A DNA stretch of 6,490 nt from Nitrososphaeria archaeon (GTDB lineage Archaea > Thermoproteota > Nitrososphaeria > JACIWG01), in NCBI GenBank assembly GCA_029776125.1, contig JARVJS010000074.1:1-6490 (forward strand), given 5' to 3'. This document shows positions 1 to 5,574 of the stretch, piece after piece. The position numbers and the translations under genes were made by a program. A model generated the notes under the pieces. It saw only the letters and a program-made list of their open reading frames with translations. It searched no databases and was not told the DNA's origin. Position 1 is the first letter of the stretch; each line of letters opens with the position of its first letter.

Positions 1-642
1 ACTAGTATCTATGCTTCGTAACTTATCGACTAAGTTCTGTACTTCTTTCTTTTCACTGAAGCTTAGCATGATTGCTGGATGGCATGATACCTCATATTCT
101 AGAAGGTTCTTCAGGGCATTGATTTGGAAGTTGAACGCATTTGGATCAGCACCAGTTAAGCGATGAAACTCTTCTTCGCATACACCCTTTAAAGATACTC
201 TAACATGCACATTCTTGTATTCAGATAATTGTTCAGCATAGCTTCGATCATAACCTATTAAAATGCCATTTGTCTCTAATATAAAGTGCAAGCCTTTCTT
301 CAAAAAATATTCAATTACTCCAAATAAATGTCTCCTTGATATTGTTGGTTCTCCTCCGGAAAGTCTAACTTGATGATATCCTCTTTTATTGGCGATCATA
401 ACTAGCCTGGAGCACACTTGAGAAGAATCGTAAAATTTACCATACTGCAATGCATTATCCCTTTGTCTCCAGCTCCAACAGAATCTGCACTTGAGGTTGC
501 ATCCGACTACATCACCTGTAGCTATGCCACCATACCAACGTCCTCCCCTAAACCTGTAATACTTTCTATACTCTATGTTGTCGATCACTTTACATACTTG
601 TGCATACATAACATCGTTTAGTTTAATCGGATTGTAATTCAA
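1..642 (-). CDS. Radical SAM protein, archaeal uncharacterised type (3' end outside window)
   Basis: Reading the minus strand from 642 towards 1 gives 214 codons without a stop, continuing past the window edge. The protein has a CxxxCxxC cluster in GCNLKCRFCW (C48, C52, C55), which binds the 4Fe-4S cluster that cleaves S-adenosylmethionine, and an SGGEP motif at residues 95-99 that contacts the SAM amino group. The preceding YRFRGGRWYGGIATGDVVG stretch is, from memory, typical of a group of archaeal radical SAM proteins distantly related to pyruvate formate-lyase-activating enzymes; their substrate is not known to me. I chose TTG at 642-640 because it keeps an N-terminal YNPIKL segment that resembles this group. 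ATG at 609-607 (residue 12) is the other option. An in-frame stop lies a little upstream. The gene is divergent from another radical SAM gene, 63 nt away. Family assignment is firm; function is unknown. Confidence 0.85.
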   Translation of the reverse strand, partial: MNYNPIKLNDVMYAQVCKVIDNIEYRKYYRFRGGRWYGGIATGDVVGCNLKCRFCWSWRQRDNALQYGKFYDSSQVCSRLVMIANKRGYHQVRLSGGEPTISRRHLFGVIEYFLKKGLHFILETNGILIGYDRSYAEQLSEYKNVHVRVSLKGVCEEEFHRLTGADPNAFNFQINALKNLLEYEVSCHPAIMLSFSEKKEVQNLVDKLRSIDTS

Positions 643-672
643 CCTAAATAATAGAATAAAAGAACAAACAAG

Positions 673-682
673 TTATTTAAAG
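673..682. promoter_or_regulatory. TATA-like box shared by the two divergent radical SAM genes
   Basis: TTATTTAAAG reads as TTATTTAAA on the plus strand and TTTAAATAA on the minus strand. On the plus strand its centre is about 28 nt before the TTG at 706, the distance expected for a leaderless archaeal transcript. On the minus strand it is about 36 nt before the TTG at 642, leaving a leader of roughly 9 nt. The flank on each upstream side is A-rich (AACAAACAAG, and AGATAAAG on the other strand), as expected for a BRE element. I see no better box in the gap. Start sites are inferred from spacing only. Confidence 0.5.
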
Positions 683-705
683 CTTTATCTACTCTTGTTT
701 ACTTA

Positions 706-1578
706 TTGAACAAGAATTTGAAGCTCATAACTCCTTTTGATCCATGGCATAGTAAGCTGTGTACATGCCCTCCAAAGTATAGCTTCTCACCTTGGACTGG
801 TTGTTCTCATAAGTGCACGTATTGCTATATTACACCCTATATTTTCAACGCATTTAAGCCTAGGCCAAAGAGCTTTACGATTTTACAGCTTAAGAACGAA
901 TTGAATAAGCTTGATAAAAATAAGCCCATATCTATCGCCAATAGTTCTGACCCCTATACTCCAGAAGAGGCTCGTAGTCTTCTTATGAGAGAAGTCCTTC
1001 CAATATTCATTAAGAATGGTTTCAAGTTACTCATAATTACAAAATCAGATTTAGTGACTAGGGACATAGATATTCTCTCTAAGGGTAAGGTCTGCGTAAG
1101 CATAACGATAACAACGTTGAATGAACAAATCGCAAGAAGGCTTGAACCTAATGCTCCATCTCCAATTAGTAGACTAAAAACTCTTGAAGCTCTAAACAAA
1201 GCAGGCATACCAACTATAGTTAGGCTTGACCCATTAATTCCAGGAATTAACGATGACTTAAATTCCATTAAAGCTGTCCTTGAAGCAACACACAAAGTTG
1301 GTGTTAAGCAAGTTACGACCTCAACTTATAAAGTAAAGCCTGATAATTTTAAAAGGGTCTTGTTAGCATTTCCCGAACTAGAAGGTTATCTTAATGGCAT
1401 TTACTCACGTGGCGAGCGTATAAATATGTCGACTTATGCACCAAAGGATCTTCGAAGGGAACTTATGTTAAAGGTGAAGGAAGTTGCCGATGACCTATCT
1501 ATAGATTTTGCAACCTGTAGAGAAGGATTTCCAGACCTGCACACTGCGAAGACCTGCGATGGCACTCATATGCTTTAG
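706..1578 (+). CDS. SPL-family (SplB-like, COG1533) radical SAM protein
   Basis: Complete 290-aa protein. The opening PFDPWHSKLCTCPPKYS leads into TGCSHKCTYCY, with the CxxxCxxC Fe-S ligands at C33, C37 and C40. SSDPYTPEE, ITKSDLVTRDID, SITITTL, ARRLEPNAPSP, RLDPLIPGIND and a late TCREGF...TCDGTH block are all in the order expected for archaeal members of the spore-photoproduct-lyase-like group. Canonical SplB repairs the thymine spore photoproduct. Archaea make no spores, and these relatives have no established substrate, so a DNA-repair role is only a possibility. The extra cysteines C19, C21, C277 and C284 might bind a second metal centre. The TTG start at 706 lies about 28 nt after the TATA-like box, so the mRNA is probably leaderless. 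It is divergent from the other radical SAM gene. Family assignment is secure; the reaction is not. Confidence 0.92.
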   Translation: MNKNLKLITPFDPWHSKLCTCPPKYSFSPWTGCSHKCTYCYITPYIFNAFKPRPKSFTILQLKNELNKLDKNKPISIANSSDPYTPEEARSLLMREVLPIFIKNGFKLLIITKSDLVTRDIDILSKGKVCVSITITTLNEQIARRLEPNAPSPISRLKTLEALNKAGIPTIVRLDPLIPGINDDLNSIKAVLEATHKVGVKQVTTSTYKVKPDNFKRVLLAFPELEGYLNGIYSRGERINMSTYAPKDLRRELMLKVKEVADDLSIDFATCREGFPDLHTAKTCDGTHML

Positions 1579-1619
1579 TCTTAAATTCTTATGATGAAAC
1601 AACAGGCAGCACTTCTGAT

Positions 1620-1632
1620 ATTTTCTCTTGTT
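1620..1632 (+). terminator. Possible T-rich terminator after the SPL-like gene
   Basis: ATTTTCTCTTGTT starts about 40 nt after the stop codon at 1578. Archaeal transcripts commonly end in runs of T without needing a hairpin, and none is obvious here. A second run of T lies at about 1690-1695. This is suggestive only. Confidence 0.3.
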
Positions 1633-1653
1633 GCTAATGTATAGTCTATGAAT

Positions 1654-1761
1654 CTACACCAAACTAACAAATGCTACTTCTTTGGCCCATTTTTTACTAA
1701 AAGATAATTCAGGAGGCAATACGTCATACGTCTTAAATTCGATCAAAGTATAGTTGAACAT
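1654..1761 (-). pseudogene. Possible remnant of a small gene
   Basis: A minus-strand frame of 35 codons from ATG at 1761 has a fairly protein-like composition, with TLIEFKTYDVLPPELSFSKK in its middle, and ends at TAG 1656-1654. Immediately upstream, in another frame, a further stretch of about 30 codons reads VVFDRIPIFNEYEIIVLE before a stop. Together they could be the frameshifted tail of a lost gene. I do not recognise the family. No ribosome binding site or promoter stands out, and random AT-rich sequence of this length could give the same picture. Confidence 0.2.
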
Positions 1762-1775
1762 AGTTCTAAAACTAT
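1750..1775. promoter_or_regulatory. Helically phased ATAGTT motif set
   Basis: ATAGTT occurs at 1750-1755 and 1760-1765, and its reverse complement AACTAT at 1770-1775, so the three start points are exactly 10 bp apart. The last two form a 6-bp palindrome around CTAA. Such spacing would put the sites on one face of the helix and fits an operator, but it lies over 200 nt before the operon start and could be chance in AT-rich DNA. Confidence 0.22.
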
Positions 1776-1823
1776 AATTTCATACTCATTGAATATCGGT
1801 ATCCTATCAAAGACTACATTTAG

Positions 1824-1918
1824 AATTAGATGCACGACTAGTTGTATTTTTGACTAAACGGAAATTTCTTTTTAAACTTTGTCTTAATGTTTAAATATAA
1901 CTACTCGTGCATCTAATT
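1824..1918. repeat. 20-nt inverted repeat (19/20) enclosing a TATA-like box
   Basis: The left arm AATTAGATGCACGACTAGTT (1824-1843) matches the reverse complement of the right arm AACTACTCGTGCATCTAATT (1899-1918) at 19 of 20 positions; the one difference is C1838 against C1904. The 55-nt spacer contains TTTAAATATAA (1890-1900), whose last two bases lie in the right arm. No clear target-site duplication flanks it, so I do not call it an insertion element. It may be a paired regulator-binding site, the stem of a structured RNA, or the ends of a small invertible segment just upstream of the surface operon. Confidence 0.75.
1890..1900 (+). promoter_or_regulatory. Distal TATA-like box inside the inverted repeat
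   Basis: TTTAAATATAA would place a transcription start near 1921 and give a leader of about 70 nt before the TTG at 1991. It is a second candidate promoter for the operon, and its overlap with the right arm of the inverted repeat suggests that a protein bound there would block it. The motif is close to palindromic, so direction is uncertain. Confidence 0.3.
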
Positions 1919-1944
1919 GTCCATCATATAGTCTAAAAGATAAA

Positions 1945-1984
1945 TTTATATAATAGTAAAATATCCATCTAGTATGAGAGGGTG
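1945..1984 (+). promoter_or_regulatory. Probable main promoter and ribosome binding site of the surface operon
   Basis: TTTATATAA at 1945-1953 is a near-ideal archaeal TATA box. A start about 26 nt downstream would fall at about 1975. GAGGGTG (1978-1984) then precedes the TTG start codon at 1991 by six bases and can pair with the CACCUC end of archaeal 16S rRNA. These two elements support TTG 1991, rather than the out-of-frame TTG at 1999, as the true start of the first gene. Confidence 0.6.
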
Positions 1985-1990
1985 CAGAAG

Positions 1991-2577
1991 TTGATACGTT
2001 GGAAGAAGAGTGCCTTAGCATTACTAGCAGTAGCATGCGTGTTGGCAATAGCGTTTGCTGGAGTCTTCGTGTTCTTTCCAATACAGAAAGTATTCTCTTT
2101 TACGCCCCCCCCCTAGTGTTTCTTCCAGGAAAGAACGCTGGAAAACCTGATCTTGGTGAAGGCAACACTATTACTGTTACGATTGGAAAAAATGCCACAA
2201 GTTGTTCCATACTATTGCATCCTACCTATCAGAAAACATACTATCAGAACATTACACTTGTTAAGAACGTGGAATCTAAAGCTTACAACGTATGGTTTAA
2301 GGTGAACAATCCAATAAATTTTGGAGTTTCTGGAGCTAAAGCGGAGCTTCTGGTGTACTCTTCTGGAGCAACAAGAGATGGGTCTCCGCTACTCACTGTC
2401 GATTTGACGAGTCAAGGTCTCTCTAATCAGATAACATTAAGCATGAACACTTTCGTGGAGTTAGACGTTTTTATCGTGTATCCGGAAGGAGTTCAACTTC
2501 CATCTTCGCCTTTAACTGCTTCCCTTGAACTAGTGTTCAGTTCGCAGTCTGAGCCTGTACCATCGTATCCACCATAG
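1991..2577 (+). CDS. Secreted TasA/archaeal-bundling-pilin-like protein, interrupted by a frameshift at C9
   Basis: From TTG 1991 the frame begins MIRWKKSALALLAVACVL, a clear signal peptide with cleavage expected after AFA (residue 23), then GVFVFFPIQ. It hits TAG at 2114-2116 directly after nine Cs (2105-2113), at codon 42. A shift of one base back at the C tract (equivalent to C10, or C7) joins it to the open frame ending at 2577, giving 195 aa. The remainder is beta-rich, with NTITVTIGKN, a YYQNITLVKN and YNVWFKVNNP core, ELLVY and LELVF strands, and a proline-rich tail. A short secreted beta protein beside a dedicated signal peptidase matches TasA/camelysin and the bundling pilin of Pyrobaculum, which polymerise by donor-strand exchange. 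This homology is inferred from layout and the signal-peptide end. The downstream frame's own TTG at 1999 gives a non-signal N-terminus overlapping the real one. It may be a sequencing error, a broken gene, or a slippage switch. Confidence 0.7.
2105..2113 (+). repeat. Nine-C homopolymer at the frame break
   Basis: Nine consecutive C residues sit between ACG and TAG in the signal-peptide frame. In an AT-rich region this is striking. The run encodes prolines in either frame (PPP, or PP followed by L), so its length can change without harming the protein apart from frame. Ten Cs restore a 195-aa protein, while nine stop translation at codon 42. Confidence 0.95.
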
Positions 2578-2590
2578 CGGTGCGTACTAA

Positions 2591-4504
2591 ATGTGGTGTG
2601 GTAAGGCCACATTCCTCTTATTTTTTTTTATGGTGACAAGTTTTTTTCTTGTAGCTTATGCTGGTGTGTACTCATTTTATTCTTCTCAAGTTTTATTGCG
2701 TTTAAATGAGCCTCCAGTATATTATGTTAGTTCGAATGCGACTTATGTAAATAATATAGTATTGTCGTATCGGATGGGAGTAAATTATACGGATTTTGAA
2801 GCTGTTCCAGGATGGAATGTGCTTGGTGGGTCATGGTCTTGGCCTGTTCAAGGGTTTTCTGGCAAAGGATACGGCGGAAGTGGGAATCCTGCTATTTCTG
2901 TCATGAGTACAACATTATCTTCCTCTGAAACATGGTTTGTGTCAAGTAAGGTGTTTGTTCCTTCAAACGATGGAATCTACCGCGGAATAGTGTTGTACGA
3001 AAGCAGTGGAAGGTTTTTTCTTTTGGCAATATATGGTTTGTCTAGACTTGTGATATTAGAGTTCAGGAACAATTGGAGAACACTTTCTAGTGTAGCCATT
3101 AATGTTCAGGCAGGATGGTATATTCTGAACTCTACCTACACGCCATCGTCTGGAAGTATTTTTCTGGAAGTTTATGATGCCAGCGGAAATAGAATTGCCT
3201 CCACGTCAGCATCGTCTTCGCGAGTTTCTCCGGTTATGGCAGGCGTCGGTGTAAGAGGAGGATCAGGAAGTTTCGATGATTTTATTATATCATATGCTAG
3301 GAATGGTGTTGTTACGGTTTCTGGTTTGGCTAGCGGATGGACGGCGATATTATATGACAGCAGTGGTGTGGTAGCTTCTTCTGTTGCTGGATCTTCCGGT
3401 GTAGTTGAACTTAATGTTAGAGTCAAGCCTATTGTCAGAAACGCGACCATTGTTATAAAGGATCAGTTGAACAATAATGTTATCGCATCACAATTTTACG
3501 TACATGTCGTCGGCGGAGATGGTTTAGTGCTACACCGTTATAATATGATGCCATATTCTATACTAGGAGAAAATAGGACTTCCTTCTCCTGTAAAATTAA
3601 TGCGACTAGAGCTCTACATGTTTTCGACTATGATTTGAGTGGCTATTCTGTTGCCTATAGATGGTTAAACTATAGTCTTGGAACAAACAATTATGTTTCT
3701 ATAAAAGCTTTTGTACACGTGTTTAACCTGACGGACCCATTGTCTCAAGGCGTTGTTCTTTTAGAGGTTGAAGCTAAGAATGGAACACAAGTAACGTATT
3801 TTAGCTTCTACTACTATGGTGGAAACCAAGTCCATGCTGGAAGCTATCAGGTTAGTTTGGACATAAACATTCCACACTTTTATGCCATAACATTGTATAT
3901 GAACGGATCAAAGTTAAAGGTCTCATATTATGTTGATGGTGTTAGAGTGAATTCGGAAGCCTATAATGTTGGAGTATTGACTGTTTCTGGATTCGCTGCT
4001 GGAAGATATGCTACTAGCAACATGTATGACATGTATTTGGACATGGTTTCTGCTGAGTTTGGAACACAGAGTATGCAACCACTGTATGAGGACTTCGATA
4101 GTGGAGTAGACAATTTTTTCATCAACTCTTATTCGTCGGGAGATGCTGGAAAAAATGTGGTGTACTATACTTTTCCAATACGTTTTCTAGAAGGATATTT
4201 TTCTGGTAGCATATCTTATCTTATGAGCTGTACTGTTGTATCATCTTCTGTGTCTGGACAGCCTTCTGCTTCACTGTGGCTCTATAATGGTTTAGAACAC
4301 TCTACTCAGGTTAAGATTGTGAAGGGCGTTATTGTTTATACTTCCACGTCGGATCTTTTAGTCGACAAATATAGGCAAGTATTCTTTTACTTTAATGGGA
4401 CGTTTCCATCATACTCTAATGTTGAACTGAAGTTGGAGTTTTTTTATAAGATTGGTGAAGGTGTTAGGGTAGCATATCCTTTAGATGTGGAAAGTGGAGT
4501 ATGA
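2591..4504 (+). CDS. Large secreted protein with two LamG-like jelly-roll regions
   Basis: A 637-aa protein with signal peptide KATFLLFFFMVTSFFLVAYA, cleavage expected after residue 24, and no C-terminal membrane anchor, so it is released or held by partners. Residues about 66-235 begin DFEAVPGWNVLGGSWSW and end in FDDFIISY, the usual start and finish of LamG/concanavalin-like beta sandwiches. Residues about 236-310 look like a short beta linker domain. A second such fold covers about 345-490, ending YDMYLDMVSAEF. A third beta-rich region runs from DFDSGVDNFF (501) to about 630. LamG folds often bind glycans or proteins, so an adhesin, pilus-tip or matrix role is likely but not shown. Many N-x-S/T sequons suggest glycosylation. 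ATG at 2591 is preceded by a weak GGTG (2580-2583); M14 (2630) is an alternative start. It lies 13 nt after the pilin-like gene and overlaps the peptidase gene by ATGA. I recognise no specific named family. Confidence 0.85.
   Translation: MWCGKATFLLFFFMVTSFFLVAYAGVYSFYSSQVLLRLNEPPVYYVSSNATYVNNIVLSYRMGVNYTDFEAVPGWNVLGGSWSWPVQGFSGKGYGGSGNPAISVMSTTLSSSETWFVSSKVFVPSNDGIYRGIVLYESSGRFFLLAIYGLSRLVILEFRNNWRTLSSVAINVQAGWYILNSTYTPSSGSIFLEVYDASGNRIASTSASSSRVSPVMAGVGVRGGSGSFDDFIISYARNGVVTVSGLASGWTAILYDSSGVVASSVAGSSGVVELNVRVKPIVRNATIVIKDQLNNNVIASQFYVHVVGGDGLVLHRYNMMPYSILGENRTSFSCKINATRALHVFDYDLSGYSVAYRWLNYSLGTNNYVSIKAFVHVFNLTDPLSQGVVLLEVEAKNGTQVTYFSFYYYGGNQVHAGSYQVSLDINIPHFYAITLYMNGSKLKVSYYVDGVRVNSEAYNVGVLTVSGFAAGRYATSNMYDMYLDMVSAEFGTQSMQPLYEDFDSGVDNFFINSYSSGDAGKNVVYYTFPIRFLEGYFSGSISYLMSCTVVSSSVSGQPSASLWLYNGLEHSTQVKIVKGVIVYTSTSDLLVDKYRQVFFYFNGTFPSYSNVELKLEFFYKIGEGVRVAYPLDVESGV
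2621..2629 (+). repeat. Nine-T homopolymer in the signal-peptide coding region
   Basis: Nine Ts encode three phenylalanines (residues 11-13) of the signal peptide of the 637-aa protein, followed a few bases later by a run of seven Ts (2641-2647). The gene is in frame as given. Slippage here would remove the native N-terminus, although ATG at 2630 could then act as a substitute start. Confidence 0.9.
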
Positions 4505-5574
4505 CCCGTTCAACAGTTTATGTTGTTTGTTTTATTTTGGTGGCTATACTTCTTGTCTTCAGGTTTACCGGGCTTCCTTTTGGCGTATTTTTTGTTGTTG
4601 GAAAAAGTATGGAGCCATCTTTGTACGCTGGAGATCTTGCTGTAGTTTTAGGAAAAGATTATGGTGTTGGAGACGTAGTTGTCTGGTCATATGGAGGCTT
4701 CTCATGTATTATACATCGAGTTGTTAATGTTTCGTCATCCTACATTATAACGAAGGGTGACAGTAACCCTGTGGACGATCCTCCAGTTCCAGTGAATGCA
4801 GTTAAAGGTAAGATGATTTTCCATGTTCCCAGAGTTTATTGGATCAGCTTTCTGTTAATAGTTTTTGGAATGTATGTTTTCTTTAATAGGAAGCATTTCG
4901 TGCTAGAATCTTTTGAAAAGAGTTCTTCTACGGTTTTTTTGACGATGGTTTTAGTAATGTTTTCGATCATGGTTTTTTCTCCTATAATGTCCCCGAATGT
5001 GATGAATGTTAAGGTTCCATCACTTCATCTTTCCAGCCTGATAGTTGACAGTAGTACAGGTGATGTTATAGTAAAATATTCTTTGGACGGCCTTTGGTTA
5101 GAGAATGTTACAGGGTGTATGATTTCTTCAAAATCTTGTACAATGTTCTGTTCTGCTGAAAGTAGAAACGACACTATAATCGTGCATGTTCCAGGAGACT
5201 ATTACAGCGTAATGAATGAGGTTGGTGAAAAAAACTTTTTTATACGATTGAACGCTAGCCTTTCATACAACACTAGCCTTTTTGGGAACTATATAGTATA
5301 TCCTGTGTTCAGTAGGCTTAGGCTAGAAAAGTTTAATGCTATAGTCAAAGTTTTTAACCCTAACATTTTCCCCATCAAAGTTAATGTCACAATATATTTT
5401 GCTAATGAAGTTGGCGTGTGGGAAACTGAATCAAAGGTGATGGTTGTAGGTTCAGGCGAGAGAGTTGCGTTCGATTTAAGCGACAAAAAATTCTCTTATT
5501 TCCAAATACAGTATATATTTATTGGTAAGACTATCACAGAGAAGGTGCGAGTGACATTCAATGGCAAATTCTAG
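4501..5574 (+). CDS. Signal peptidase I, archaeal/SipW type, with a C-terminal beta-rich ectodomain
   Basis: A 357-aa membrane protease that should remove signal peptides from exported proteins on the outer face of the membrane. Residues 5-22 form the first membrane helix. GKSMEPSLYAGD carries the nucleophile S36; IIHRV carries H72, the general base that replaces lysine in ER/archaeal/SipW enzymes; TKGDSNPVDDPP supplies D87 and D92/D93. Two further helices follow at about 112-129 and 144-160. Residues about 166-357 are a beta-rich domain with NATxS-type sequons that ordinary archaeal peptidases, usually well under 250 aa, do not have. It may hold substrates or the growing fibre. The start ATG overlaps the previous stop (ATGA), showing translational coupling. 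The two upstream secreted proteins are its likely substrates. Peptidase assignment is firm; the ectodomain role is unknown. Confidence 0.92.
   Translation: MTRSTVYVVCFILVAILLVFRFTGLPFGVFFVVGKSMEPSLYAGDLAVVLGKDYGVGDVVVWSYGGFSCIIHRVVNVSSSYIITKGDSNPVDDPPVPVNAVKGKMIFHVPRVYWISFLLIVFGMYVFFNRKHFVLESFEKSSSTVFLTMVLVMFSIMVFSPIMSPNVMNVKVPSLHLSSLIVDSSTGDVIVKYSLDGLWLENVTGCMISSKSCTMFCSAESRNDTIIVHVPGDYYSVMNEVGEKNFFIRLNASLSYNTSLFGNYIVYPVFSRLRLEKFNAIVKVFNPNIFPIKVNVTIYFANEVGVWETESKVMVVGSGERVAFDLSDKKFSYFQIQYIFIGKTITEKVRVTFNGKF

Larger units (their letters stand above)
1579..1990. other. Intergenic region of 412 nt with promoter and inverted repeat
   Basis: No convincing gene lies here: stops are frequent in all frames, and the longest protein-like piece is a 35-codon minus-strand frame (1654-1761). 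The stretch holds T-rich runs that could end the upstream transcript (1620-1632 and the TTTTTT near 1690), an ATAGTT motif set phased at 10 bp (1750-1775), a 20-nt inverted repeat (1824-1918) and two TATA-like boxes (1890-1900 and 1945-1953). An 11-nt direct repeat, CTAAAAGATAA, occurs at 1697-1707 and 1933-1943. It is probably the regulatory region of the surface operon. Confidence 0.6.

Noticed and set aside
418..621. Plus-strand open frame of 67 codons
   Set aside because: It lies opposite the radical SAM gene on the minus strand, whose frame carries the conserved motifs.
954..1295. Minus-strand open frame of 113 codons
   Set aside because: It is antisense to the conserved core of the SPL-like gene and has no independent support.
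1824..1918. A small insertion element (MITE) bounded by the inverted repeat
   Set aside because: No target-site duplication is visible at the two flanks and no second copy lies in the window.
1579..1990. CRISPR array or tRNA in the intergenic region
   Set aside because: No regularly spaced identical repeats of the right length and no cloverleaf or T-loop motif are present.
1999..2104. Start of the pilin-like protein at TTG 1999 in the downstream frame
   Set aside because: That N-terminus (MEEECLSITSSS...) is not signal-like, whereas the overlapping frame from 1991 gives an ideal signal peptide with a ribosome binding site and the same cleavage motif as the next gene.
3172..3450. Minus-strand open frame of 92 codons
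   Set aside because: It is antisense to the LamG-like gene, with low-complexity T/P/E-rich composition typical of a shadow frame.
4485..4727. Plus-strand frame of 80 codons overlapping the peptidase start
   Set aside because: Its cysteine- and tryptophan-rich product is out of frame with the catalytic motifs of the peptidase.
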